This document shows, piece after piece, positions 21,205 through 33,104 of a DNA stretch of 64,000 nt (within the stretch, counting starts at the first letter, position 1; each line of letters opens with the position of its first letter). A model generated the notes under the pieces. That model saw only the letters and a program-made list of their open reading frames with translations, did no database searches and was not told the DNA's origin. The position numbers and the translations under genes were made by a program. This DNA comes from Choristoneura fumiferana (lineage: Eukaryota; Arthropoda; Insecta; Lepidoptera; Tortricidae): positions 14,697,431 through 14,761,430 of the forward strand of contig NC_133482.1 of NCBI RefSeq assembly GCF_025370935.1, in the 5' to 3' direction.

Positions 21205-21490
21205 ATAGTCATCATCATCATGGCGGCCTTTTGGTTATCCAATCTTGGATGAATGCCTCTTCCCTCTTCTTCCACTCTTGGCGATCTTGTGCCCGTCTCA
21301 TCCAGTCTCGACCTCCGTGCCGTTGAATGTCGTCCATCCAGCGCCGCGGTGGTCTGCCGCGCCCCCGAGTATCCGCTCTGGGTCTCCATTCAAGGACTCG
21401 TCTTGTCCATCGTCCATTCTCGCAATGTGTCCCGCCCATGTCCACTTTTTCTTTGCTATGACAGCCATGACGTCTTTCACTTTGGTCTTA
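21205..21490 (-). pseudogene. RTE-like C-terminal tail, second subfamily
   Basis: Reversed frames read KKKWTWAGHIARMDDG, then (after a frame change near 21400) RVLEWRPRAD, GRPPRRWMDDIQRHGG, DWMRRAQDRQEWKK and EEAFIQDWITKRPP. A (GAT)n tail lies at the left. The RRWMDDI and QDW variants set it apart from the copies at 5596 and 17110. The frameshift shows it is dead. The long plus-strand frames over the same bases are antisense artefacts. Confidence 0.8.
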
Positions 21491-21692
21491 TTTCGAATCC
21501 ATTCGTTACGCGTTAGTAATTAATAGTAAATAGTATTATTTAGTAGAAGTCAGCTTAGCTCGTGTCGTCACAGTGTGTGTATGTTTTTATGAATTTAGTT
21601 TTACATCGGTCTCACTGAAACGGCTTGCCGAAACATTGTGCTCAATAAGGCCCAGTTTACACTGTTCAATACTTCTTTATTTTCATTTAATG

Positions 21693-22188
21693 TCATCATC
21701 ATCATCATGTCAGCCGATAAACGTCCACTGCTGGACATAGGCCTCCCCCAAGGCTCTCCACTCAGACCGGTCTTGTGCTTTCCGCATCCACCGCGATTCC
21801 GCGATCTTATCCAGGTCGTCGCTCCATCTTGTTGGAGGCCTACCGAAAGCTCGTCTCCCGGTACGCGGACGCCATTCGAGAACCTTCTGACCCCATCGAC
21901 CATCAGTCCTGCGAGCAATGAGCCCCGTCCACTGCCACTACAGTTTCGCAATTCTTCGGGCTGTGTCGGTAATTGCTAAAAGTGGCTCCGAAGCGGTAAC
22001 GTTTCGTGTGCTCTGCCTACCCCATTTGGGAGTACAGGCGTGATGTTTGTGTTTGAGTGTGTGTATGTCGGTAACCTTAGTTCTACTGCGGATATCATCA
22101 TATCTGATTCTATCCCGCAGAGAAACCCCGAGCATTCCTCTCCATAACCCTCTGAGTGACTTTGAGCTTCCTCATGAGGCCCATTGTT
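21693..22188 (-). pseudogene. RTE C-terminal region with internal insert
   Basis: Reversed: MGLMRKLKVTQRVMER, then LRDRIRYDDIRSRTKV, then a foreign insert of about 120 bp (about 21968-22085, containing gctctgcctaccccatttgg), then DTARRIAKL and RRTDG, VLEWR, GRPPTRWSDDLDK, SRWMRKAQDRSEWRALGEAY. The tail is the catcatcatcatcatg run at 21693-21708. It is the longest RTE remnant here and covers the thumb region. Reading frame changes confirm inactivity. Confidence 0.85.
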
Positions 22189-22563
22189 AACTTATTACTA
22201 AATCAGAAAATACACAATATATTTTTATAAATGTATTTTTTTTACCACATATTATGTGATTCCCTTTCTGTCTTTGATTCAAGAGATCCCAACTAGATGA
22301 CTATTAGAATTAGCCTGAAGACTCCAGCCTAATGCCTCGTCTCAATTATTTTCTGGCAACAAACTTCCCAGCAATTAATAGCTCGCTGCGAACTAACAGT
22401 AACTGCCATAGATCATCTACTTGCAGTCATAAATCCGTTCATTACAAGAAATTTTCGGGCAAAACTAATTTCCTAGGATACGGTAGGTACGGAAGAAGCC
22501 TTTTGCGACACACGTGAAGTAAGAATGGAGAACCTATTTTTTAAATACCCTACGTTTATTAAA

Positions 22564-22765
22564 TCCTACTAATATTATAAATTTTAAGTATGAAAGTCTG
22601 TGAGTGTGAGTGAATGTTTGTTAGTCCTTCACGCTTAAACGGCTGGACGGTTGTAATAAAATTTAGTAAGAAGATAGCTTAACATTTGGAAAAACATAGA
22701 GGTCAATTTTTATACCGACATTCCCAGGAAATCGGGACAAATCTTGAAATCTCCACCGCGGGATG
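22564..22765 (+). mobile_element. Helitron, Lep1-like, 3'-truncated
   Basis: Begins TCCTACTAATATTATAAAT after A, then gtctgtgagtgtgagtgaatg and ccttcacgcttaaacggctgg. Similarity to the family fades near 22765 and no CTAG end is seen. Confidence 0.6.
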
Positions 22766-22769
22766 TAGA

Positions 22770-23720
22770 GTCTCAATTCCATTTTTTTTTCCAAAATTTT
22801 GAGGAATAGGTTCATTAAATCATTTTTATAACATTTTTGTAAAAAAATACTAATTGATCGTCTGTATATTTGCAAAATAACGTTTGAACTTTGTTTGACT
22901 TTCATCGTTAATAAACGTTATATAACTAATCCGCCTAATTCTAGCACTGCCAGGTGACAGAAGACTTAATTTTTTTTTAAATAATGGTGATGGGCAATAA
23001 AAAACGTAGTTTTTAACGCTACGGCAACTATGGTTAGCTATAATGCCGGTAACTTCTAAATAAGGTAAAAAAAATAAACTCAACTAAAACTAAAATCCTT
23101 CAAATAGGTGTCTTAAATTCGCCTATTTTATGAAAATAATATATAAAAATAAACATTGTTTTTTTTGAGATCAATGCCAATTGAGTAAAATCCCAGAATT
23201 TTTTTTTTTTTTGCTGAATCCAAATGTGGTTTACGCGTACTATACCGCGGGTAAGCACTAGTAAAATTAAAATGCAAAACGACACAAAAAAACACTACGC
23301 AAATCCAGTGCAGCAACAGCGCTTGGAAGCTTACACAGAAAACAAAACACACGCGAAAGATAAAAAAAAATCCTGTTCGTCGCATGCGTTGTCCATATAC
23401 TCCATTCTCCGGCTAAAAGTTCCCGTAATCCCGGGTGTGGGTATGCCCGGGCGAATTGGACGGGCTTCCCAGATTAGCGGGCAATAGTGCCGGATAACCT
23501 TGCCACGAGTTATAGGAAGCTGAAAGGTTGGATATAATCTCCAGGTTTAATGAAAAATATTGGAGATTTATTGTGAAAGGGGAAGACCCTATTAGCGATT
23601 TTTGCGTGCAATCGCCCAGGGAATCGAGGGGATGCGATGTAAGTAGTTTTTGGTATTGTGTTGATATTTTTAAAGTTAAAATTGGTTTGTGGTCTTTTGT
23701 ATTATTTATTTATTTCAACT
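22770..23720. other. No gene recognised
   Basis: A+T-rich, with several overlapping short frames (60-87 codons) on both strands. The region 23216-23490 has the best-looking frame, but it starts from a weak context and has no motif. Confidence 0.35.
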
Positions 23721-23723
23721 GAA

Positions 23724-23868
23724 AACACAAACTGAAACATGGATGGACAGAAAAAAACAGAAAAAGAGACCAGCGCTGGGAATCGAACCCAGGTTCTCAG
23801 CATGCCGTGCTGCGTGCCTTACCCCTACACCACCACTGGACAGGAGTCTAGACACAAATTTTGCCCCG
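23724..23868 (-). mobile_element. SINE-B fragment
   Basis: aaacacaaactgaaacatgg, then the reversed tRNA-like segment gctgggaatcgaacccaggt to taccactggacagg-like sequence, then gtctagacacaaattttgcc. It corresponds to the left arm of the dimer at 16332 and stops at the same inner boundary. Confidence 0.7.
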
Positions 23869-23905
23869 TCAAATTTTATATGGAAATGAGTAAACGATAG
23901 TTGTA

Positions 23906-24080
23906 AGAGCGTTTTCAGATTATCCGATCCGATATCGGGGCAAGTAAAATATATGAAATATGGTCCGATATCGGATCGGATAATCTGAAAGATAGGTACA
24001 TATTTCATATATTTTACTTACCCCGATATCGGTATTGACATCCGATACCAATATCGGACCGGATAATCGGAAAACGCTCT
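23906..24080. mobile_element. 175-bp MITE with agagcgttttc ends
   Basis: Terminal inverted repeats are agagcgttttcagattatcc at the left and ggataatcggaaaacgctct at the right. The interior is made of repeated palindromic ccgatatcgg words. No convincing flanking duplication is visible, so the superfamily is left open. Confidence 0.75.
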
Positions 24081-24584
24081 GAGTCTCGATCATTTTCTTT
24101 TACTGCTAAATGAGATGTCCGCCATAAAACATATCGCTGTAACCGACATTCGCACAGCCAATCCGAGTTCAGAATTCAAACGGTTGAAATTGGAACCCTC
24201 TCCCGGAAACGGACACGGGGCGCCGGCTGCCGGCAACAGCTGATCCGGCCTTCCGGACGATATTTTATACTTGTTTAAATAGCTTTTTTGGAGGTTCCAC
24301 GTCTTACTTACGTCGAAGGTATGTAATAGAGAACAAAGGTCGATCGTTTTCATGAAACGTGGGGATTTATTTATTTCACGCAGTATTTGAATTAAGAATC
24401 GAATCTGAATTTAAATGAATTTCGGTTTTTACTAAATGGCCAGTGTCATAAAAAATATTTAAAAAATATCAGAAAATAACCTCCTCCTTTATTGAAGTGT
24501 TAAAAATTGGAAGTGTTTTTTTCTTTTGTCAATTAAACAAAAGATGATGAAGATGTAGCCAGTTAGTTTCGCGCGATACGAGTA

Positions 24585-24715
24585 CAGTCACCAGCATTAA
24601 TATCTTACACAGCGGAGCGTGCAAAAATATCTGACACGTCCTTTCGGTCCTAGAAATAGAGTCGTATCAGATATTTATGCACGCTTGTTGTGTCAGATAT
24701 TGGTGCTGGTGACTG
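24585..24715. mobile_element. 131-bp MITE, TA-flanked
   Basis: Ends are CAGTCACCAGCATTAATATC and GATATTGGTGCTGGTGACTG, flanked by TA at 24583-24584 and 24716-24717. A relative with an internal insertion is at 62283-62472. Tc1/mariner-type target site. Confidence 0.8.
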
Positions 24716-24815
24716 TACCACGCCGTGCGACATGTTTTAGTGCGACGGGACGTCACGAACCCCACTACTAAATTTTGACGGGCTTCATGTAATTTTTAGT
24801 TTGATTAACAGGGAA

Positions 24816-25302
24816 ACCGGCCAAGAGCGTGTCGGACACGCCCTAAATAGGGTTCCGTAGCCATTACGAAAAAAATAAGTAATATTTTTCTAAGGATTTC
24901 GTATTTTATACGGAATCTTCCATAGTTTAGGTATATTTTATACCTTTGGCTGCTATTTACTCTTAAACTACTAATAATTGTCAAGGAAACTTATCCGTTA
25001 TAGTTTTTTTGAATGTTTGATATACTCACTACCATCCTGAATTTTTTCAAATTTTTCCACCCACCTACTTAGATTTTAAAGGGGGGGGGCGCTCGATTTA
25101 CATGAAAATTTAATAAATAGTTTTATTTTTTATTGTACCATTTTGTCGGCATAGTTTACATATATATCCGTGCAAAATTACAGCTTTCTAGCATTGATAG
25201 TCCCTGATCAAAGCCGCGGACGGACGGACAGACAGACAGACAGACAGACATGGCGAAACTAAAAGGGTTCTGTTTTTGCCATTTTGGCTCCGGAACCCTA
25301 AA
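24816..25302 (+). repeat. GGCCAAGAGCGTG/GGAACCCTA repeat, full copy
   Basis: Begins accggccaagagcgtgtcgg and ends gctccggaaccctaaaaa, with a (GACA)n run at 25221-25250 just inside the right end. Copies at 44491-44935 and (reversed) 56859-57468 share ends, the order of blocks and the GACA-type run. Confidence 0.7.
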
Positions 25303-25854
25303 AAGACGTCTTCAATATTTTTTGATATTCTAATCGACGGATTAATTACAATAATATTTCTTTACCCAAGAAACTACCTTAAGCAAGATCGCGTGGCGGT
25401 ATCAAACTGTAATTAATCTCTCATACTGAAGTCCCTTGAAGATGTACATAAATCAAACTTCTACATAAACAATATTAATGAGGATGGATATGAAGAAGGA
25501 GAGGCGGTGCTGGTTGGGTACCGGGTGGCTGTAATAAGCTGTGACCTTTAAGTGTACAACAACCTGTGCTTATATTGAAAGCACCATTCCAAACCACGTC
25601 TTTTACTCACTGGATAGAATTCAAATTAGGTCGCAGTTCATTTGTTTGTTTACCGAAGCAAAGTTTTCTCGGTAACGCTTGATTTCTGGCGTTCATTGGA
25701 AAAGTATTGTGCCCCTGCTTCGAAAGCCTGAAGCTTCTTTTTGTCAGTGTGTTTTGATCGCACGAGCTGCGTTCCATTGCGGGACCGTGCCGCTAGGAAT
25801 TATAAATTAATAAAAAATAAAATTAAATAAATCTTTATAACAGACGTTTTTCAT

Positions 25855-26030
25855 CGATCATCATCAGACTAAAGACGTCCACTGAACAAAGGTCCCCCTA
25901 AGAACTCGTCACTTGCATCGACTGGTTGCTCGCAACTCTCACGATGTCGTCAGTAAGCCTGGTGGGAGGCTTGCCAGCGCTTCGTTTTCTGATTCGTGGT
26001 AGCCACTCGAGAACTTTTCTCCCTTAACAC
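25855..26030 (-). mobile_element. RTE-like 3' end, third subfamily
   Basis: Reversed tail tgatgatgatcga, then caatcgatgcaagtgacgag, gttgcgagcaaccag and gaaaacgaagcgctggc. Related pieces at 42655-42820, 54850-55015 and 63770-63905 share ggaagacgaagcgttgg-type words. Confidence 0.55.
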
Positions 26031-26099
26031 ACGCGTACAGTACATAACTCAAGTGCCTATGCCTAATTTAATGAGTTGAGTGGATAACTACCTACTTGT

Positions 26100-26724
26100 T
26101 TGCTTGTCTCGTACGCGTGCTGTTATTTATTCTTCTCTGAACGACTTGTAGCAATTTATAGTGTATGACTGCGAAAGGGTTCTGTAACACAGGGCATCCC
26201 AGCACACGACCCCTAAGAGAAGTCTCTTCGTTCCATTCTCCATACAAACGTAGCCCGGTCTCATTTGAAAACTAGGCAACAGAAATAGATGAAATTTTGT
26301 AAGTATGGACTAGACGTAATTATCTATGCCTGTGTTTTTTCAGATTTGCATATAAATGTGTAATATCAGAATTATAGGAGCTAATATGTCGAAAAAAAAA
26401 GATGACAACTTTGCACGAGAATTACAGACTATTAAAGCATTTTAACAAAAATCTAAAAAAATACAGGCATAAAAAATATAATGAATATCTTGATTGTAAA
26501 ATATCATTGATTTCTGTGCTATACTTTTCGTATAATATGAGGACAACGAAACCCAAAATTCAACCGCTCAAATCTTGAAAAGCCTACAGCTATCTCGATA
26601 TAAATTACGGACGTCGTTGCGGAAGGCATGGGGGGGACGGCTGCGAGCGCTTATGTCACGAGCGATAAAGACAGCAATATCCCAAACGAATACTAACGCG
26701 GCCGCGCGGCCGGCAGGGAAACTT
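26100..26724. other. No gene recognised
   Basis: Includes a GC-rich patch ggccgcgcggccggcaggg (26698-26718). The minus-strand frame of 79 codons at 26568-26807 runs into an H-family LINE end, so it is not a gene. Confidence 0.4.
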
Positions 26725-26870
26725 CTTTTCTTAGATACACCTCGTTGAGTTTCTTGCCGGAACAGAGGTTTATCCGAACCGGTGGTAGTTTTTTTTTTGA
26801 CATTCATAAGTACTTGTTATAGCCTAAATTTAATATAGATATTTTGACTTTGACTTTGAAAGGGTGCCAA
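26725..26870 (+). mobile_element. H-family LINE 3' end
   Basis: acctcgttgagtttcttgcc, aaccggtggtag, a T-run, gacattcataagtacttg, tatagcctaaatt and a (TTTGAC)n tail. The reversed copy lies inside the hAT element at 36600-36712. Confidence 0.65.
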
Positions 26871-27310
26871 CGGAACCCTATTACTGAGACTCCGCTGTCT
26901 GTCTGTCCGTCCGTCCGTCTGTCACAGGGCTCTACTATCTCTTGAGTCGTAATAGTTAGACATTTGAAATTTTCACAGATTATGTATTACTGTGGCCGCT
27001 ATAACAAGAAATACTAAAAACGGAATAAAATTTATATTCAAGGGGGCTCCCATACAACAAGCGTGATTGTTTTGCCGTTTTTTGCTTGATATTAATAACG
27101 GCAACAGGTAGACGATTGAAATATTCACAGAATCTTTGGTTGTATAATCACTTTAAAAATAAATAATTAAATTAAAATAAAATAAGTATTTAAGGAGCGC
27201 TACCGTACAACAAACTTGATTCTTTGCCGTTTTTTGCTAATGTCTAATGTTGTAAAGATAATGGTACGGACGGAACCCTTCGTGCTCGAGTCCGACTCGC
27301 ATTTGGATGT
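26870..27310 (+). repeat. GGAACCC/CGAGTCCGACT interspersed repeat
   Basis: ccaacggaaccctattactg, a (GTCC/GTCT)n run, gggctcccatacaacaagcg, and cggaacccttcgtgctcgag to the end. The reversed partial copy is at 13283-13440. Confidence 0.6.
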
Positions 27311-27654
27311 TTTTTTTTTTTCATGTGTGTAAGGAAGCAAGGATTGTGGCCGACAGCAATGTACACACGATGTTTTCAGCTCCAGCTAAATGGCGCTTCG
27401 GCACTTCTACAAGTACTTTGTATTCCAGTTCTATTTCTGATTGCGCTGTTTGTCCAAGAAGTCGCGTTGTCAAGGATTGAACCGATTGGTGTTTTTTAAG
27501 GCCCCGCTAACGATAATGTTTAATGTTTATTTGGGCAAAAAACGGGTATAACAGGGTAAACTTTGTTGTTGGCGTAGTTTTCCTGCTTCCAATGTAACGA
27601 AAGCCTTTAATATTAAAGCAAGTTTTCAATAACAAAAATCTTATTAATTTATTA

Positions 27655-27835
27655 ATTCAGTTACTTTGTGGAGGTCCATAATAATGAACCACAAATAATT
27701 ACTTTGCTCACCCACGACCTTACGATATACGTCTATGCAACAAATGTGTGCTTAAACAGCTCCTCCACCTCTACACTTTTATAATGCGTCAAAGTATTGT
27801 AATGGTGGTGATAGTTGGGTTTGTGAGGTTAGCAT
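27655..27835 (+). repeat. D-family repeat, mosaic
   Basis: ttactttgtggaggtccata to tcctccacctctacac runs forward. It then switches to the reversed block aatggtggtgatagttggg near 27800. The switch suggests an internally deleted fold-back copy. Confidence 0.6.
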
Positions 27836-27875
27836 GAAAGAGTTTAAAACCATAGGTTAAATCATTTACCGCTCA

Positions 27876-28050
27876 TAGTCATGGCGGACTAGTGGTTTGA
27901 CTTATGGCACCTCAGGCAGAGGGTCGTGGGTTCTAATTCGGACTCGCACCTCTGAGTTTTTCCAAATTTATTTGCGAAATTATATTCAAAATTTACCACG
28001 TCAAAGGAAACCTTTTAAGCATTTAAACCTGCAATTCAATGCATGACGTC
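27876..28050 (+). mobile_element. SINE family A, 3'-truncated
   Basis: The tRNA-like head gtcatggcggactagtggtt ... gtcgtgggttctaattcgg is recognisable. The body fades near 28045. Confidence 0.7.
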
Positions 28051-28414
28051 CTTTAAAATATTTGCAAGATATCAACAAATTACCCTTAATTCATTTCCGC
28101 ATTGAATCTACTTGATCTGCGGCGCTTAGCCATTTTCGCGCTCGAGCCGTCATTTTGGATGAAAAAGTTGTGTTCCATTTAGCCATAAGCCCCAAAGATG
28201 GCACTTTGAGGAGTTTGCGGCCTCTGAGATGCTGACTCAGAGATTAAAGGATCACCCCTTGCTACCCTCTACAACCTACGATAGAAATAGGACCTTATGC
28301 GAACTGCCGAGAGTCCCTTTTGAGTGCAATGTCGCTTTCGTTTTTAAGCAATCGCCGCACATATTCTTTCTACATGGTGAAACTTATTTTAGCGCGTGTT
28401 CAAGTTATAGAACA

Positions 28415-28614
28415 CTAGCTTATGCCCGCGACTTCGTCTGCGCGGACCTAGGTTATCGCGCGGTGGCCCCCTCTACCGGAATAAAAAGTATCCTATGTTG
28501 ATCCTTGGGGCTTAAACTATCTCTATACCAAATTTCATTAAAATCGGTTCAGCGGTTTCGACGTGAAAGCGTAACAGACAGACAGACAGAATTACTTTCG
28601 CATTTATAATATTA
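28415..28614 (-). mobile_element. Helitron, Lep1-like
   Basis: Forward it starts ctagcttatgcccgcgactt and ends ctttcgcatttataatatta. Its 5' terminus (right side) has decayed from TCCC. Confidence 0.7.
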
Positions 28615-28927
28615 TATTAAATAAAGTAGGGATAAAGTGTGAAGGTAAGTTTTTTTTTTGCTATGGAGGTTTGCGAAAATACTCCTCAGGAGTTATTGGT
28701 CGCATATAAGTTTTAGTCGCTTCGTAATGAAGGGTTTTGTTGCAGTAATGAGAAGTGAAATGTTGGGGTTTTGTTGATATAGTTAGGTTTCTGGTTTAAT
28801 TGAATTTTGTCTAAGGTTGGCTGTACATAGTTCAATTACAAAATGTCAACTTGAATAATGACTTATTGAATCTGATAAGTATGTTGTACTTTAGTGATAT
28901 AATGCTTTAGGCTTTCGTGCTTTTCAT

Positions 28928-29054
28928 AACTATTACTGCACCCGGGACTTATCACGATTTACAAAACGAGTAATCACCTTCACGTTTCAGCCACATTGCG
29001 GTGGCCATGGTCACGAGTAGACTTGCGTGATAAGTCCCGAGTGCAATAATAGTT
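28928..29054. mobile_element. Palindromic MITE with 29-bp arms
   Basis: Arms aactattactgcacccggga... (28928-28956) and its near-complement ending caataatagtt (29026-29054). The 69-bp loop holds ccacattgcggtggcc. No other copy is in the window. Confidence 0.6.
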
Positions 29055-29089
29055 ACTTTAGGGACGTTCATACATCGTACATACACTTC

Positions 29090-29300
29090 TTCTTCTTAGT
29101 CGTTCACTCTTGACAGAGTGGTCGTGTCATGTTTGGTCGATCGATTCCTGCTACTGCTGCTGTTGCGATCGCCAAGTAGCCCGATGTCTGGCACAACTCG
29201 TATATTAGAGTGCGTCACAGATTTGATGAGGTCTGTCCACCGTGTCGGAGAAGCGTCCGCGAGATCTTTTGCCTCGAACCACAAGCCGTTCCACTTATCT
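29090..29300 (-). mobile_element. LINE 3' end, RTE-like, fourth subfamily
   Basis: cttcttcttagtcgttcact and gacagagtggtcgtg are a reversed tail. The minus frame contains SPTRWTDLIKSV, resembling the PPTRW.DDL block of RTE tails. A truncated sister lies at 43592-43645. Confidence 0.5.
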
Positions 29301-29599
29301 CTAAAATTTAATATATGCTGTTTCTGAGCATGTGTGTGTGCATGTGTGTTTGCTATTCCTTAATGCTAAAATTGATAAAAAATTGGTATGTAGGTAGATA
29401 GCTGGACGTCTGAAGAAACAGATAGGCTACCTTATTATCCCGATACTCTCAGGGGATCTATGTTAAATACCAAAAAAGTCATTAAGTCTGGATAACTGAA
29501 ATTTTGCTCGGAACTGAAGACCACGTTTTTGAAGAATCTCAGAAATTCCATTCAAAAGCCAGATCTGATCTTGAAACGACGTAAATTGTGCATCCGTTT

Positions 29600-31050
29600 A
29601 ACCTACTTACAAAAAAACGACGCTAAAAAAGCGCTTCGGCCGCAAAAATAGATGAAACAACGATAAAATCGTAAAAAAAGTTCTACTTATTTTATAAAAC
29701 GCGTAGCTCCCTTTACGCGGGGGTCAAAAAGCAATACAGCGAGGGATCGTAAAAATAAAAAAGTTTCCTGATGTACCCCTTAAAGGTTTTATTAGTTTTT
29801 GTTTATTACACCTTTTTATGGGAGGGACGAATCACATGTGTCCAAGCGGAGTCATACCGCTTCATGGTCATAAAGTAAGCGTTTTACGTTCAAAATATAA
29901 TTATTTCATGGGATTTCTTTGATTATTGACCAAAATTATGAATTAACTCAATCGGCCAATGGTCATTATAACAGCGTTGTTGTCTAATGATTTTCGTGGA
30001 CACTATTCTGTTAAAAAGTCAGAAGATTCGGACACAGTTTCCAGTTATAAGATAGAGATAGAAATATAGGAATTCGATCAAATAATCGAAAACTACTTCA
30101 ATATCTAACAAGCCAATTCGTAATAAGTGTGACCACGAGAGAGGCACAAGTGGCATCATGAGTTGATTGTCTTTGTCTTTTGTTAATGATAAGAGAAAAA
30201 TGAGGTTGCAGTGGACTGACAGATAAAAATAAGTATGAGATCGGAGTGAGGAGATTTTGGATTTGCTTGGCGTTGGCTGTGGCTACAATAGAAGGAGGCC
30301 GGAGAATAGCAGTTATCTTATGTAAGTTACTAACTATCTAATTTAAACGTTGGATATTGTTAAGATGACGAAATAATAAGTAGTTATTTAATTCTCTTGT
30401 GATGCGAGGCATGGGACGGCTGTGAGGGGAGTAGGGAGGCCGTTCGTAGGGCAAGGGCCCCTATTTTTTCATCACCTTGATAATTATCACTGAAATGCAA
30501 TTAATTATATGTGCGACCTAGATATAAGTTATGTAAATCACATTACATGACAGGATTCTCATGATCCGTTTGATGTGTGTAGGTATATCAGGTTGACGAC
30601 AAGTAAGGCGGTTCAAAACACCAAACACTCTGATAATAACCCCCACGTGTTAATAAGCCTCGCACACTGTGAAATATCATCAGTGGTATTGCGAATGTCT
30701 GAAGCACCAACAGTAGTCTCAAATTTGGTAGAAGATAAATGGGGTGCTACAGTAACAATAGATAGTTATGAGTGATAATCACAAAGGCTTCAAATCAAAT
30801 GTTAGAAGACAATATTAAAGAAGGAAAAAACATCCTTCTCCAACCGCGAAAAACTCTGCGTTTCAATACGAATGCTCTCTGAGGCGGTGCATCAGTAAAT
30901 TTACTGGAGCCGCTGCCAGCGCAATACGTCAGGCTGTCAATGCGGCCGACAAAACTAAAACGAAACGTATTGCCTGCGTTCCGGGTAGACGCCAGAGACA
31001 TACAAGCTGGCTTCAGACTGTTTTGCAATTATTTCAGTAAGTTATTTGTT
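29600..31050. other. No gene recognised
   Basis: A+T-rich, no shared repeat apparent. Short frames at 30575-30775 and 30795-31028 lack motifs. Confidence 0.4.
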
Positions 31051-31059
31051 TTACTTCAC

Positions 31060-31425
31060 TATATACCTAGGCCTTATAAATAGGCTCAGAGTTGCTGAGT
31101 TAGCTATGGAGAGGGCTATGCTCGAGGTTTCTCTACAGGACCGAATCAGAAATAAAGAGATACGTAGAAGAACGAGGTTCTTCGACACAGTCAAACGAAT
31201 TGGCTCGTTGAAGTAGCAATGGGCAGGCCATATAGCATGGAGAACAGATGGTTGTTGGAGCCGAAAAGTTCTCAAATGAAGACCGCGGATTGGCAAGCTC
31301 AGTTTAGAATGTCCACCAACGAGATGGACGGATGATCTGGTTAAAGACGCTGCCAACCAAAGCAAGTGGGGTGTAGAGGTATAAGGAGACCTATGTCCAA
31401 CCAGTGTAGTCACCCCTTTGACTTG
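31060..31425 (+). pseudogene. RTE thumb and C-terminal region
   Basis: One frame reads RLRVAELAMERAMLEVSL, QDRIRNKEIRRRTRFFDTVK, then (through a stop) QWAGHIAWRTDG, another stop, RPRIGKL, PPTRWTDDLVKDAA. At least two in-frame stops show decay. The end is gacctatgtccaaccagtg without a (GAT)n tail. Confidence 0.85.
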
Positions 31426-31889
31426 GTACATTTCATACATAGATGCATTTTACGACACCCACGGGAAGAGTCCGTCCTATTCTAAAACCGGGCACGGCAC
31501 GGGCTCTACCGTACGGAATTTACTTTAGCAAAACAACTAAGGAACTCAAACTGCTTCTAGTTTTTTTTTATTTCCGAAAAAATGCAAAGGTAACATTCCA
31601 TGCGGCCAGCTTCAAACCAAAAACCAACCGTGATTCCAAATTCAAACAGTGTTTACCCATCCACTCGCTGACATCATTCGTGGAAACAAATGCAAGTCCA
31701 AGTAAAAACGAGGGCGTGCAGTCGAAACAAAATTTATTGTTTCAGACGAGAGCGCTGCGTTTCGTTTTGTTTGCACCGACCTAGCACAGGGTTTGTCCTC
31801 TGGTCCACAGAGTAGAATAATTGTTCTACTGAACGAGTGGGGTGTTTTTTTTTAGATATAGAGACGGAGATGGATATTTTTTTTTTTTT

Positions 31890-32140
31890 ATTCGACTGGA
31901 TGACAAACGAGCAAGTGGTCTCCTGATGGTAAGAGATCACCACCGCCCAGGGGTATTTCAGATGCGTTGCCAACCTAGAGGCCTAAGATGGGATACCTCA
32001 AGTGCCAGTAATTTCACCGGTTGTCTTACTCTCCACCCCAAAACACAACAGTGCAAGTACTGCTGCTTCACGGCAGGATTAGCGAGCAAGATGGTGGTAG
32101 CAATCCGGGTGGACCTTGCACAAGGTCCTACCACCTGCAA
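31890..32140 (-). mobile_element. F-family retroposon
   Basis: Second good copy of the ~265-bp family; the T-run at 31877-31889 is the reversed poly(A) tail. Frames on both strands inside it are by-products. Confidence 0.75.
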
Positions 32141-32503
32141 ATGATGGATGTTAGATGTTTGTGACTTAGTGTATGTGTGTGTGCTTGCGTGTGTGTAAGC
32201 TGGACATATTTGAATGAACTTTGGGACATATAATGTTGATTCTTTAAATAATGCAAAGCTTATTTTTATCTTGGTATTCCTACGGGAAATCTTGAAACCT
32301 TCTTCAATAACCGGGACATGTTGACACAGGTGTTTTTTTTAAACGACGTAAATGAAGATCAGGATATAGTTTTTGTTAACTTTCATTGGAATTTAGTGAA
32401 TTTATGAAATTTCAGTTTAGCCCCCGGATCTAATTGTTCATGCAAGTAAAAAATAAAAATGAAAACATAATAATTTCTATGGTTAATTTACATTTTCAAT
32501 TCA

Positions 32504-32776
32504 ATGTCACATCAAAAAATCAAATTCATTTCATCATTTTTTTTACTGCTGTACATACTACAATCTACAGCGAGTCCACTTGATAAACTATTCACATCGA
32601 AGGAAACCTCTTCACAATCCAAGCCAAGCCAACTAAATCTTCGCAAAATTCACATTTCGCAATTGTTTTTAAAAACCACACGAGCAGCTCAACTCTTCAA
32701 TTTTATTCGATTCAGTTTCGCTTCACCGCAATCGACTGCATTCGAAACTCGCGTCGTTGGCTTTCGATTCTCTTGA
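32504..32776 (+). CDS. Hypothetical 90-residue ORF with signal-peptide-like start
   Basis: Begins at an ATG and reads MSHQKIKFISSFFLLLYILQ, then STAS. This is a basic stretch followed by about 12 hydrophobic residues and a plausible signal-peptidase site near residue 24. The remainder (about 66 residues) is Ser/Lys/Phe-rich with no cysteines and no domain I recognise. There is no visible polyadenylation signal close downstream and no second copy in the window. The base composition is ordinary for the surroundings, so a chance frame is at least as likely as a gene. Confidence 0.15.
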   Translation: MSHQKIKFISSFFLLLYILQSTASPLDKLFTSKETSSQSKPSQLNLRKIHISQLFLKTTRAAQLFNFIRFSFASPQSTAFETRVVGFRFS

Positions 32777-33104
32777 TTTAAAATCGATGTTTTTATCGAT
32801 GATCTTTTGCTACGTTGCATTTGTTTTCCCGATGCACTGCTAAAGTAAAATCACATAAATGTAGAAGTTTTAACCCTTGTTCCTCGTACATAAGTATTTT
32901 ACATAACCAACACTGGTAGAAGCCAGATTATTTTCTAAATTGATCAGGTGCTGGCGCTTCGTTGGCCGCTACCACGGCGCGCCCACTTCGCTCGCTCGAC
33001 TCGCGCGTTGTGTTCGCAAATTGTAATATTATACTGAGCGGCAAAAATTATGGCCCTTAAATGTACTTATGCAGAATTGCAGAAATAAGTAATTTTGTAT
33101 GTAG

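Noticed and set aside
21245..21523. Plus-strand frames of 87-92 codons
   Set aside because: They are antisense to a recognisable RTE C-terminal tail on the minus strand.
29310..29480. Additional Helitron
   Set aside because: Some words resemble Lep1-like copies, but neither terminus can be seen.
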